Positions 1-6,920 of a stretch of 28,821 nt of DNA are shown piece after piece; position 1 is the stretch's first letter, and each line of letters opens with the position of its first letter. Where the stretch lies: the IMG/VR virus record IMGVR_UViG_3300030419_003249, positions 1-28,821 of that record; one strand, written 5' to 3'. The notes below the pieces were generated by a model, which searched no databases, was not told where the DNA came from, and saw only the letters and a list, made by a program, of their open reading frames with translations. The position numbers were made by a program, and so were the translations under genes. Origin of the DNA: a virus.

Positions 1-287
1 ACATTTGGTTTGATACCACGAATAACTTTTATATTCTTACTACCAACTTTAAATTCTACCTCTACAATACAACCACTACCATTTACAGTATTAAGAAGTT
101 GAGGTTTATTGATATTGCGAAATGGTTTACCAAACAAACCAAAACACAGAGCATCAAGCACAGTTGATTTGCCTGCACCATTCTCTCCTATAATAAGTGT
201 TGTAGAATTTCTGTCTAGTTGGATTTCTGTGAAGTTGTTACCTGTTGATAAAAAATTCTTCCACCTAACATAATTAAAAATTATCAT
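1..287 (-). CDS. gp46: gp46 recombination endonuclease subunit (Rad50/SbcC-like), 3' part outside window
   Basis: The reading frame starts at an ATG (285-287) and stays open to the left edge, giving about 95 N-terminal residues of a protein that is about 560 aa in T4. It shows the N-terminal ATPase half of an SMC/Rad50-type protein: MIIFNYVRWKNFLSTG at the start, then the Walker A motif GENGAGKST at about residues 39-47, followed by LDALCFGLFGKPF. In T4, gp46 pairs with gp47 to form the Mre11-Rad50-like nuclease that resects ends for recombination-dependent replication and host DNA degradation. The start overlaps the end of the upstream endonuclease VII-like gene by 14 nt, suggesting coupled translation. 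The Walker B and signature motifs and the coiled coil lie outside the window. Confidence 0.93.
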   Translation of the reverse strand, partial: MIIFNYVRWKNFLSTGNNFTEIQLDRNSTTLIIGENGAGKSTVLDALCFGLFGKPFRNINKPQLLNTVNGSGCIVEVEFKVGSKNIKVIRGIKPN

Positions 288-657
288 GTTTTTCCAAATA
301 CCTTACTGCTCTATTCAAACCTTCTAAATTATCCCCAAAAGCACCTAAACCTGTATTACAACTTTTACAAATATATCCTCTGAAAGTATCAGTTTCATGA
401 CAATGATCTACAACCAGATTATATTTTGATTCTATACCACACAGTTGACAAACATCTGGCGCCGGCCCAGCATATTTTCGTAACTTTGATCTTAATATCC
501 TTCCCTTATTCATACATGATTTACATCTAGTGTCTAATTTATCTTTACGGTCTGGTTTAACCGAATACTCACTGTGAGGTTTTTTTTCTTCACAATAGGT
601 GCACTTTCTAAGATTTTTAGGTAATTCCTCACCTAAAAATTCACATAAATTATTCAT
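274..657 (-). CDS. Endonuclease VII-family HNH nuclease (gp49-like)
   Basis: A 127-aa protein with two zinc modules. An N-terminal ribbon carries C19-x2-C22 and C45-x2-C48. The C-terminal half carries C70-x2-C73, the DHCH tetrad (D85, H86, H88) and C97-x2-C100 followed by N101. This is the arrangement of the T4 endonuclease VII His-Me finger (zinc cysteines plus D40, H41, H43, N62), so the active site looks intact. It lies between gp47 and gp46, which are normally neighbours. Its ATG overlaps the gp47 stop (ATGA) and its end overlaps the gp46 start by 14 nt. It could be the phage Holliday-junction resolvase (T4 gp49 is 157 aa) or a related free-standing, homing-type nuclease; the sequence does not decide between these. 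Confidence 0.82.
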   Translation of the reverse strand: MNNLCEFLGEELPKNLRKCTYCEEKKPHSEYSVKPDRKDKLDTRCKSCMNKGRILRSKLRKYAGPAPDVCQLCGIESKYNLVVDHCHETDTFRGYICKSCNTGLGAFGDNLEGLNRAVRYLEKHDNF

Positions 658-1739
658 ATTTCTAAATCCTGTGCTTCAGTATATAATGTTCTCATCGTAT
701 TTTTAAGTCTGTCTTTACTTAGGTCTACTGGTAAATCATCAATGTAAAGTTCTAAAAGTGTCATCGTGTCTTGTGTATTCTCAACGATATCATCAGATAC
801 GTTATTTGCATCTAGTTCTGAAAAGTCTTCAACAATCTTCACCTCATGACAATCAGCTTGCAACAATTTATCAACAAACTGATCAAACTGATATAAATCT
901 TTTTTATTTACCACAATCAGTTTTACATACTTATTCTTATACTTTTGAAAATCATAATCAGTGCTAGAAGGACCAACCATATGACTATAATCATTAACTG
1001 TATCATCATAGTAAATTTTAGAAAATATATTTAATGGATTTACAATACGTTCAAGTTCTCTTTTTTCTGTATCAAATACATGAAACCCCTTGGGATCATT
1101 CCAATCATTCCAATAAATTTCATATGGCGTGCCAAGATAAAATACTTGACCATCATCAGATTTGTGATGATAATGGCCGCTCATAACCATGTCAAATTTT
1201 CTAAATTCTTCTTTGTCCCAACCATGATCCATTACCATACCTTTTTGCATTTCAAAACCATTTAACTCTAAATGGCCCATACAAATTTGAGCTTCAGTTG
1301 AATCTATCATCCCAATAGAATGAATATAATTTTGACTGTTTATCCAAGGAACAAATAAAATTTTACATCCATCAAATTCAACTTCTTCAGCTTCGGGATA
1401 AACTTTAATATTTCGATGTTTACCATCTACAAGTTCTTGTAATGAATTAACATCATTAGTATTTTTATAAAAAGTATCATGATTACCAACTAACATATGT
1501 AATTGAATATCTAGATGGTTAAAGGGCAAGATAAATCGTTCACGAAAATCTTTCGCAATTCTATACGAAACAAATTTTCTACGATCCATTACATCGCCTA
1601 AATGAATACAATGTTTTATATTATGTTGTTGTAGGTATGGAAAAAATACACCTTCATAAAACTGATAAAAGTATTCATTAAAATTTAAATTATCGTTTCT
1701 GGCCCCAAAGTGTGTATCAGTTATTAGAGCTATTTTCAA
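654..1739 (-). CDS. gp47: gp47 recombination endonuclease subunit (Mre11/SbcD-like)
   Basis: A 361-aa calcineurin-like phosphoesterase with the Mre11 motif series: DTHFG at residues 8-12, LGDVMDR at about 46-52, GNHDT at about 85-89 and SGHYHH at about 187-192. These residues bind the two catalytic metal ions. T4 gp47 (339 aa) is the nuclease partner of gp46 in end resection and recombination-dependent replication. The start is a TTG (1737-1739) overlapping the TGA stop of gp55, preceded by GGAG at suitable spacing, so translation is probably coupled to gp55. The C-terminal 100 residues are acidic and lack recognisable motifs, as expected for the gp46-binding part. Confidence 0.95.
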   Translation of the reverse strand: MKIALITDTHFGARNDNLNFNEYFYQFYEGVFFPYLQQHNIKHCIHLGDVMDRRKFVSYRIAKDFRERFILPFNHLDIQLHMLVGNHDTFYKNTNDVNSLQELVDGKHRNIKVYPEAEEVEFDGCKILFVPWINSQNYIHSIGMIDSTEAQICMGHLELNGFEMQKGMVMDHGWDKEEFRKFDMVMSGHYHHKSDDGQVFYLGTPYEIYWNDWNDPKGFHVFDTEKRELERIVNPLNIFSKIYYDDTVNDYSHMVGPSSTDYDFQKYKNKYVKLIVVNKKDLYQFDQFVDKLLQADCHEVKIVEDFSELDANNVSDDIVENTQDTMTLLELYIDDLPVDLSKDRLKNTMRTLYTEAQDLEI

Positions 1740-2272
1740 TTATTTTTCTCCATAAAAATTTCTAATCCTTTATCTTTTTTCGATTCTTTTTTCTTAGGTT
1801 TATAAACATCTTCCTCTGGTAAATTGTCTACTGACCAACCTGTAGAAATTTGATATGTATTATCATCACCATCCATTGTGGTGTAAGAATCAAAAACTTC
1901 TCTTTCAATCATTTTATTTTTTACATGAGTTTGTTTTTTCTCTTTCGCAATTCGTCTAAGAAAAGCGTAATAGATGATTTGTGTAAAGTATGCAAAAGGA
2001 TTCTTCGATTTCTCTGGATTAAAGTTTTTAACATATTGCAAACAATTTTCAATACCATCTGAAATCATTTCGTCTCTATATGTATAATTGATAAAATTAG
2101 GCCTATACGATAAATGTGTAGCAATTTTTAAAAAACACTCACCAATATAATTTGTTACTGGTGGTTGAGGTTGATTCTTTTCTTCAGCTTCATCACAAGT
2201 TTGTCTCCAATCAATCATCGCCTGAAGAAATTTTTTATTATCAACATAATGAACGCCTTTTTGTTTTGCCAT
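1736..2272 (-). CDS. gp55: gp55 late-transcription sigma factor
   Basis: A 178-aa protein from the ATG at 2270-2272. An upstream TTG at 2287 is possible, but the ribosome binding site AAAGGAG lies between the two, so the ATG is the better start. The segment YRDEMISDGIENCLQYVKNF (about residues 63-82), followed by NPFAYFTQIIYYAFLRRI, is the sigma region 2-like core of T4 gp55 (185 aa). This binds the host RNA polymerase core and recognises the TATAAATA -10 element of late promoters. Such elements occur in this window before gp18, gp22 and gp23. The lysine-rich C-terminus (about 150-178) is where T4 gp55 carries its clamp-binding tail. The gene has its own sigma70-like promoter, unlike its tightly packed neighbours. 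Confidence 0.93.
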   Translation of the reverse strand: MAKQKGVHYVDNKKFLQAMIDWRQTCDEAEEKNQPQPPVTNYIGECFLKIATHLSYRPNFINYTYRDEMISDGIENCLQYVKNFNPEKSKNPFAYFTQIIYYAFLRRIAKEKKQTHVKNKMIEREVFDSYTTMDGDDNTYQISTGWSVDNLPEEDVYKPKKKESKKDKGLEIFMEKNN

Positions 2273-2292
2273 TGGTACTCCTTTCAATTAGT

Positions 2293-2324
2293 ATTATATT
2301 ATACTAATAAGATATATTTGTCAA
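2293..2324 (-). promoter_or_regulatory. Sigma70-like promoter of gp55
   Basis: On the minus strand a perfect -35 TTGACA (2319-2324) is followed by overlapping -10 candidates: TATAAT at 2298-2303 (spacer 15), TAATAT at 2296-2301 (spacer 17) and TATAAT at 2293-2298 (spacer 20). Transcription would start near 2286-2290, giving a short leader holding the AAAGGAG site and then the gp55 ATG. Early or middle expression from host polymerase makes sense because gp55 must be made before late promoters can fire. Confidence 0.72.
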
Positions 2325-2346
2325 GTCCCATAGGGCCCTTGACAAA
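2317..2346. repeat. Perfect 9-bp inverted repeat overlapping the gp55 -35 box
   Basis: TTTGTCAAG (2317-2325) and CTTGACAAA (2338-2346) are exact reverse complements separated by 12 bases, which themselves contain CCC-ATA-GGG. One arm supplies the minus-strand TTGACA of the gp55 promoter, and the other gives TTGACA on the plus strand. Because it lies upstream of the predicted transcription start, a DNA operator fits better than an attenuator for gp55. It could also form a hairpin in readthrough RNA from the upstream gene, but no U-tract follows. Confidence 0.6.
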
Positions 2347-2382
2347 CCGGCAAAAATCGTCTACATTATCTATGTGGAGTCG

Positions 2383-2775
2383 TCAATGAATTAATTTAGA
2401 ATCCGTTTTAATTTGTTTTAAAAGTTCATCATATACATCTTCATCGTCTTTTTCTGGCACTAAATTATCGCCCTCTTCCCAAGTGTCATCGATTCTATGC
2501 ATAATATATTCATAATATTTTGATAATCCAACAGAAGCATTAGCTTGTAATACAACTTGTTCTTTTTCAATATTAAAATATTTTTGATCACTAAAATGTT
2601 GAAGCCAGGGAGTTAAATTAAGTGTTTCAGCTGGGCCCTTGGGGGTCATTCTTGCTATGACTTCCATTTTTAAAGGATTCATTATTTCATAACTATTATT
2701 AACATAATTATTTAATTCACATACAATCATTTCACCATTGGACAATTTTAAAATTTTATAGGAATCTACGTTCAT
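2383..2775 (-). CDS. Small Sm-like-fold candidate protein between uvsW and gp55
   Basis: A 130-aa protein whose ATG overlaps the uvsW stop (ATGA). The first 45 residues (YKILKLSNGEMIVCELNNY, then EIMNPLKMEV) have the strand-turn-strand pattern of Sm/LSm-like proteins, in which a 'lsnGe.ivgel' strand is followed by a second strand around 'i.NP..m'. The C-terminus is acidic (EEGD, PEKDDEDVYDE). Conserved proteins of this kind recur next to uvsW and gp55 in marine T4-like phages, to my recollection without an assigned function. The Sm fold is an inference from pattern, not from a search. Confidence 0.55.
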   Translation of the reverse strand: MNVDSYKILKLSNGEMIVCELNNYVNNSYEIMNPLKMEVIARMTPKGPAETLNLTPWLQHFSDQKYFNIEKEQVVLQANASVGLSKYYEYIMHRIDDTWEEGDNLVPEKDDEDVYDELLKQIKTDSKLIH

Positions 2776-4268
2776 TTTAAGTTTATCCTTTTAATTCTAT
2801 AATTAAAATTTTGTTCCTTATAGATATTTAGTCGTTGGTGAAAATGTCTCAAGGTAAAATTGACCTTATTGTGAATGGAAGTGGAAAGGTCATCCGAAAT
2901 GTCGTAGATTTTAAGGCGTTGGCTTTGGCCTCCACGGCGCAAGCCACGCCCAATGGACTGAAGCACTCTGATTTTGCTTTTTGATGGGCTTGCGAACACG
3001 ATGTTATCAATATTCCGAATATTAATACCAGTACTGAACGTACCATAACTGGCAACGATGATTGAATCTTTTTCATTTTCTACAATCTCTCTGATTTGTT
3101 CTCTTGTGTCTGTATCGACACCACCGTAGACAAAAAATATTTTTTTGTCTTTATATTTATCTTTTATTAATTTATGTAATGGTTCCCCATGTTTTTCTAC
3201 GAACTGAAAAAGAACGAGAGTATTTCCACTGATATGACCTACAAGCTCCAATAAAAAAGTATTTCTTTCAGTCTTAGTGACAATGTACTCCAGTTCTTCA
3301 CGATAATCAAACTCCTTTATTATCTGTTTATCCTCATCAGGGTAATTTAAAACTATACAGTCAATTTTTAGCTCTGATAATGTTTTATTATCAATCAATT
3401 CTTTTGTTGTTACAACATACTTTGCTTTACCAAATAAACCTTCTAATACAAGTCTATGTGTCTGTGTACCATCTAAAGTTCCCGTCAAACCAAAACGATA
3501 TTTGCAAGTATCAAGTTTAGTCATAATACCTGTCAGAGATTTTGCCTTAAATAGGTGAGCCTCGTCACCAAACACCGCACCAAACTGTCTAAAATATGGT
3601 CTTGGCATTCTATGTATGGATTGCCAAGTTGATATGACTACATCTTTCTCGACTTTTCTATCGTGTCCTTGATATATTTTTTGACAATATGTCCCAGAAC
3701 TCCAACCATAATCTTCAAAGTCTTTATACATTTGTTCCACAAGATTTGTTGTTGGAACCAGTATTAAAGTTTTTAGTTCCATCATTTGATAATATCGAAC
3801 AAGACAATATATTATTAATGATTTACCGGAAGCAGTAGGAGAAATAAGAAGAGAACGATCTGTGGCAATAGCATGGGTGATGGCATCAATTTGATAATCT
3901 CGTACTTTAATTCGTTTTCCATTGAGCGTTGGTCTAAGACCTCGTATAAATCCTTGCACCACACTTCGGGCAACTTCTCTATCATTTCTGAGTCCGTCTT
4001 CCAATTCATAACTAACACCACGTTCTTTTAAATACTCTTCTATATATGGGAGAAGACCCATATAAATCTCACCTGTGACAATATTATACAAACGTATTTT
4101 ACCATCCCACATTTTATTTCGATATGCAGGCATGTATTTAAAACCGGGCACTTCAAATGTAAAGAAATCATTCAGTTCTGCTGCAGTCGATGGTTCAACA
4201 TTTTGAAGTGTTAGGTTGACCTCATTTTTCTTAGATATGAGCATTCTGAAAGGTTCCAACTTTTCCAT
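2772..4268 (-). CDS. uvsW: UvsW superfamily 2 DNA/RNA helicase
   Basis: A 498-aa helicase from the ATG at 4266-4268. A GTG two codons upstream is possible, but AAGGGG sits correctly for the ATG. Visible motifs are Walker A PTASGKS (about 144-150), a DEAH box GDEAHLF (about 230-236), GLTGTLDGT as motif III, and the C-terminal motif VI stretch QSIGRGLRR. The N-terminal about 110 residues match the small UvsW N-domain (PGFKYMPAYRNKMWDGKIRLY). T4 UvsW (587 aa) unwinds R-loops and branched DNA and drives the switch from origin-dependent to recombination-dependent replication. The start overlaps the end of the upstream oxygenase by 38 nt. Confidence 0.96.
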   Translation of the reverse strand: MEKLEPFRMLISKKNEVNLTLQNVEPSTAAELNDFFTFEVPGFKYMPAYRNKMWDGKIRLYNIVTGEIYMGLLPYIEEYLKERGVSYELEDGLRNDREVARSVVQGFIRGLRPTLNGKRIKVRDYQIDAITHAIATDRSLLISPTASGKSLIIYCLVRYYQMMELKTLILVPTTNLVEQMYKDFEDYGWSSGTYCQKIYQGHDRKVEKDVVISTWQSIHRMPRPYFRQFGAVFGDEAHLFKAKSLTGIMTKLDTCKYRFGLTGTLDGTQTHRLVLEGLFGKAKYVVTTKELIDNKTLSELKIDCIVLNYPDEDKQIIKEFDYREELEYIVTKTERNTFLLELVGHISGNTLVLFQFVEKHGEPLHKLIKDKYKDKKIFFVYGGVDTDTREQIREIVENEKDSIIVASYGTFSTGINIRNIDNIVFASPSKSKIRVLQSIGRGLRRGGQSQRLKIYDISDDLSTSIHNKVNFTLRHFHQRLNIYKEQNFNYRIKRINLK

Positions 4269-4827
4269 AATCACCCCTTAAAAGAATATTCCAAGAAACA
4301 CTTATTCTTTCAAATTGTGTCATGGGAACCCAATGTTGCAACCAAGATGGAAAAATTATACCTGTGCCAATATCAGGATTAAATTGTATCATACCAGAAT
4401 TATTCCAGTTAGGATTATTTTTAGGTTGAAATTGATTGGCTTGAGGTCTTGGATCAAAAAATTGAATTGGTGCGGCACCCTTTGCACTTTCAACATAATA
4501 AACACCAGACCATAAATTATTTGAATGTGTATGTGGAGGATGTGACACACCAACTTTAAGTAAGTTACCCCACATACCTGTCATTTCAATTTTTTTATAT
4601 TCAAATTCTAATTTTTTAAAAATGTCTGCCATCGTATTATGAACTGCTGTGGCAAGAGGTCTAAAGGTTGATAGTTTATAAATATCATCTTCGGTTTGGG
4701 TTCCTTTTTGAGCTCTAATATATGCTGCCATATTAAAATGTAAGTCATTCGCTAAATCGGGATGAAACTTATAAATCATCGTAGGAAATGCGGTATATTC
4801 TTTTATTTCAATTTTTACATCAGCCAT
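4231..4827 (-). CDS. 2OG-Fe(II) oxygenase-type protein (2OG-FeII_Oxy_5 family)
   Basis: A 198-aa protein from the ATG at 4825-4827, which has GTGGAG at about 9 nt. A GTG at 4842 is the alternative start. It matches the family common in marine phages: SHPPHTHSNNLWSGVYYVE at about residues 95-113 (H99 and H101 as metal-ligand candidates), FFDPRPQANQF, then GIIFPSWLQHWVPMTQFERI with H165 as distal ligand and R174 as likely 2-oxoglutarate contact. Members are predicted cytosolic hydroxylases of unknown substrate. It overlaps both neighbours (4815-5354 gene and uvsW), so it is part of a coupled run uvsY-oxygenase-oxygenase-uvsW. Confidence 0.82.
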   Translation of the reverse strand: MADVKIEIKEYTAFPTMIYKFHPDLANDLHFNMAAYIRAQKGTQTEDDIYKLSTFRPLATAVHNTMADIFKKLEFEYKKIEMTGMWGNLLKVGVSHPPHTHSNNLWSGVYYVESAKGAAPIQFFDPRPQANQFQPKNNPNWNNSGMIQFNPDIGTGIIFPSWLQHWVPMTQFERISVSWNILLRGDYGKVGTFQNAHI

Positions 4828-5354
4828 GATATAATACTCCACCTTTCACCTTTTGTTACTTTTTTAACCTCATGAGGAAACATAAAGTTCGATGGAAAAA
4901 CTATTGCTGAACCTTTTGATGGTTTATATTCTTTATCTGTAACAATAAATTCACCACCTTCATAATCATCATTTAAAAACAAGAGTACCGAGCATTGAGG
5001 ATAACCATATTGCTGACGATGAGAGTGGTGTATGTTGTCAACATGTGAGGACATAAAGCCGCCGACGCCATACCTATTAATACGAAAATTGGTATGATGT
5101 ATGCAACTAAACCTTTCATGTTCTTTTGCATAAATCTCGACAATTTTTAAAACTGTTTCTCTCATTAATGGATATGGTTTGTTTATATCTTGAACCCAAA
5201 CCTCATCCATTTTGACTCGTTCTTCACTATTAGAACTTACGCCGTTATTATTTTCATATTTAGAAGGAGCCCAATCCCAAGGATAATTAAATATCTCCTT
5301 GCATTGTTTATCATTCATAATATTTTCATAATATCCAATCCACTTTTCTAACAT
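4815..5354 (-). CDS. 2OG-Fe(II) oxygenase, prolyl-4-hydroxylase-like
   Basis: A 179-aa protein. I chose the ATG at 5352-5354 because it overlaps the uvsY stop (TGATG) and has a perfect GGAGG six bases upstream; a longer TTG start at 5384 would run into uvsY. It has a full double-stranded beta-helix signature: H104-x-D106 in FMSSHVDNIH, LLFLNDDYEGGEF (strand after the first ligands), H161 in FPHEVKKV and R171 in GERWSIISWL. These are the Fe(II) triad and the 2-oxoglutarate arginine of the P4H family. Family members hydroxylate proteins, nucleobases or small molecules; the substrate here is unknown. It forms a pair with the next oxygenase gene. Confidence 0.88.
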   Translation of the reverse strand: MLEKWIGYYENIMNDKQCKEIFNYPWDWAPSKYENNNGVSSNSEERVKMDEVWVQDINKPYPLMRETVLKIVEIYAKEHERFSCIHHTNFRINRYGVGGFMSSHVDNIHHSHRQQYGYPQCSVLLFLNDDYEGGEFIVTDKEYKPSKGSAIVFPSNFMFPHEVKKVTKGERWSIISWLM

Positions 5355-5788
5355 CAAAAACCTCCAGCAATAAACTTTTTCCAATCCTGAGCATTACGAA
5401 TATCCCATCCTCTATTATCTATAGACTTTATAACACCATCAACAAACTCTACTACGGTTTCATAATATGCTATCTTTTTTTCGACTTCTATTATTTCATC
5501 ATCAGAATTAATATACATCTGAAGATCATTCTTCAGAATTTTTAAATCAAAAGGTTTTGCAACATAAACTTTGGCGTCAGCCTTACCACCATAGTATTCC
5601 CACTTTTCACGATATAATCGTTTATGTTCAGCTTTACATTGAAACATCATAAGTTTATATTTGGATTTATAATCCAACCATTTTGGTTTGATGATTTGAT
5701 TTTTATAAGATTGTTGGTGTAAGTCTTCATCATCTACTATAATAAGGTCTTCTTTTGCTTCCGCCTGTAACTCACTTAACTTATCCAT
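5354..5788 (-). CDS. uvsY: UvsY recombination mediator
   Basis: A 144-aa protein close in size to T4 UvsY (137 aa). The segments KWLDYKSKYKLMM and EKWEYYGGKADAKVY correspond to the T4 segments around KWLNKHSS and DYYSGRGDGD, and the ending RGWDIRNAQDWKKFIAGG matches the T4 ending RGFAIKHIQDMRAFEAG. UvsY loads the UvsX recombinase onto gp32-coated single-stranded DNA. The ATG follows the stop of the upstream gene directly (TAAATG), with GGAG inside that gene's last codons. No uvsX gene is present in this window. Confidence 0.92.
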   Translation of the reverse strand: MDKLSELQAEAKEDLIIVDDEDLHQQSYKNQIIKPKWLDYKSKYKLMMFQCKAEHKRLYREKWEYYGGKADAKVYVAKPFDLKILKNDLQMYINSDDEIIEVEKKIAYYETVVEFVDGVIKSIDNRGWDIRNAQDWKKFIAGGF

Positions 5789-6220
5789 TTATTCTCCATC
5801 ATTTACATCAAAACTTTGATACCCGATTTTCGGTCTAGGGTTTCTTTTAACCCTGTCTGGTGCATTGTCTTTATCTCTATGCCTCGCAATAGATGTTGAA
5901 CCAATATCTAATTCTCGTTGTCCGTGTTTTTGTTCAAGATCAGACATATATTTTTTAGTTGCTGGGTTTGACATTGCCTTTTTATATAAAGCAGGAGCTT
6001 TTCGAGCCGCTGCACCCATCGCAGAATGCATACCTTGGCCAATTCCGGTGCCGACATCCTGAACCGTTTTTGTAGTTTGCTTTATAAGTTTAGCTTCTTT
6101 ATTCTTGTCTCCCTGTCCGGCCTTCCGCATAAGCGCAGCATCACGCACTTCTTGGCCAAGGCCGTTCTCATTGACAGAATTATTAGTAATACTATTAATA
6201 AATTCTTTAAAGTTTTTCAT
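5789..6220 (-). CDS. Unknown basic protein with capsid-targeting-like N-terminus
   Basis: A 143-aa protein I do not recognise. It begins MKNFKEFINSI, close to the MK-x3-EFI pattern of T4 internal-protein capsid-targeting sequences. Next come a region rich in Gly, Ala and Lys (GTGIGQGMHSAMGAAARKAP, about 58-77) and a basic C-terminal half containing RELDIG (about 102-107). The sequence VNE at about 16-18 resembles the L/I-x-E cleavage rule of the gp21 protease. It lies between a tail-tube-fold gene and uvsY. It shares the EFI start and the ELDIG motif with the 227-aa protein next to the portal. A virion-internal protein is an inference only. Confidence 0.5.
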   Translation of the reverse strand: MKNFKEFINSITNNSVNENGLGQEVRDAALMRKAGQGDKNKEAKLIKQTTKTVQDVGTGIGQGMHSAMGAAARKAPALYKKAMSNPATKKYMSDLEQKHGQRELDIGSTSIARHRDKDNAPDRVKRNPRPKIGYQSFDVNDGE

Positions 6221-6239
6221 TTAATTATCCTTTGTTGTA

Positions 6240-6851
6240 TCAACATGTATCATCTATTGTACTAAATTCATATAATTGGTATGAAAATGTAGCACTAGCA
6301 GTTATATATTGAACATCAGTAGCACCTTGGTCATATTGCAAAGCACTAAGAGAAACAGGATAACAATCTTGAAAATCTACTTCAATTATAGGATTATTTT
6401 TGTTAGATAAAATAATCAAATATGCATCTGAATAAAATGCGGTATCGGGAGTAGCTTCACTGATTACATCTACAGGAGGAGCATCTCTTACTACTGATGA
6501 AACTTGAGTTGATTTATTTGATCTGAAATCTCTAAACTGTTTTCTACTTTTGGGAAATCCAATACCTGTCATCCAATCATGAAGTGTTCTATAATTTTCT
6601 AGAAACTCATCAACAATAAAACTAATTGTTAATTGTTCATATGTAAGTTTATCACCAATAATTGGTATATCCTTAAATGGAGTACCCATACTTGTTTCTC
6701 CCAAAGTAATGCCGGGAATATTACAAGCTGTCGTAAAAAATTCAACCTTTGGCAGTTGATTTATGCCAAAACGAAATTGTGTTGGACTTGAATAATCCAA
6801 CTTATCTGGTTGTCTTTCTAATGCTTTTGCTGCTGTTGCTCTTACTACCAT
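6240..6851 (-). CDS. Tail-tube-fold protein following gp23 (gp3- or gp54-type role)
   Basis: A 203-aa protein with the layout of the gp19 tail-tube family: FRFGINQLPKVEFF near residues 27-40, an NIPG turn, the strand pair DIPIIGDKLTYEQLTISFIVD, the helix NYRTLHDWM and a C-terminal strand ATFSYQLYEF. The same order appears in this phage's own gp19 (NQFRV, LPG, PFRGRQIFI, ELWMNGI, WRYQHFE). In cyanophages the gene between gp23 and uvsY is, as I recall, annotated gp3 (tail completion and sheath stabiliser); a baseplate tube initiator (gp54-like) is the other option. A perfect late promoter lies immediately upstream, leaving almost no leader, and no Shine-Dalgarno is present. Confidence 0.68.
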   Translation of the reverse strand: MVVRATAAKALERQPDKLDYSSPTQFRFGINQLPKVEFFTTACNIPGITLGETSMGTPFKDIPIIGDKLTYEQLTISFIVDEFLENYRTLHDWMTGIGFPKSRKQFRDFRSNKSTQVSSVVRDAPPVDVISEATPDTAFYSDAYLIILSNKNNPIIEVDFQDCYPVSLSALQYDQGATDVQYITASATFSYQLYEFSTIDDTC

Positions 6852-6856
6852 GTATC

Positions 6857-6864
6857 TATTTATA
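6857..6864 (-). promoter_or_regulatory. Late promoter TATAAATA abutting the post-gp23 gene
   Basis: The minus strand reads TATAAATA followed by GATAC and then the ATG at 6851. With a T4 late -10 element ending near -6, the predicted start of transcription falls at or within a few bases of the ATG. It lies directly after the gp23 terminator, so it restarts transcription for the tail-tube-fold, uvsY and uvsW region. Confidence 0.75.
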
Positions 6865-6865
6865 C

Positions 6866-6895
6866 AAAAAAAGAGGGTGCCTTATGGCACCCTCT
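6866..6895 (-). terminator. Intrinsic terminator after gp23
   Basis: On the minus strand a perfect 10-bp stem AGAGGGTGCC / GGCACCCTCT with the tetraloop ATAA is followed by seven T residues (7-A run at 6866-6872 on the plus strand). It begins 26 nt after the gp23 stop. This is a textbook rho-independent terminator and the strongest hairpin noticed in the window. Confidence 0.95.
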
Positions 6896-6920
6896 AAGTT
6901 TGTAGTCAAGTTTCTTATTA

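Noticed and set aside
2339-2367. Plus-strand TTGACA with TACATT 17 bases later
   Set aside because: The -10 match is poor and no plus-strand gene follows; the TTGACA is explained by the inverted repeat.
2849-3076. 75-aa minus-strand frame inside uvsW
   Set aside because: Shadow of the helicase C-terminal region, although its start looks like a lipoprotein signal (LITSCSQ); no ribosome binding site and fully inside a conserved gene.
3153-3160. Minus-strand GATAAATA inside uvsW
   Set aside because: It lies hundreds of bases from the next gene start within conserved coding sequence, so probably chance.
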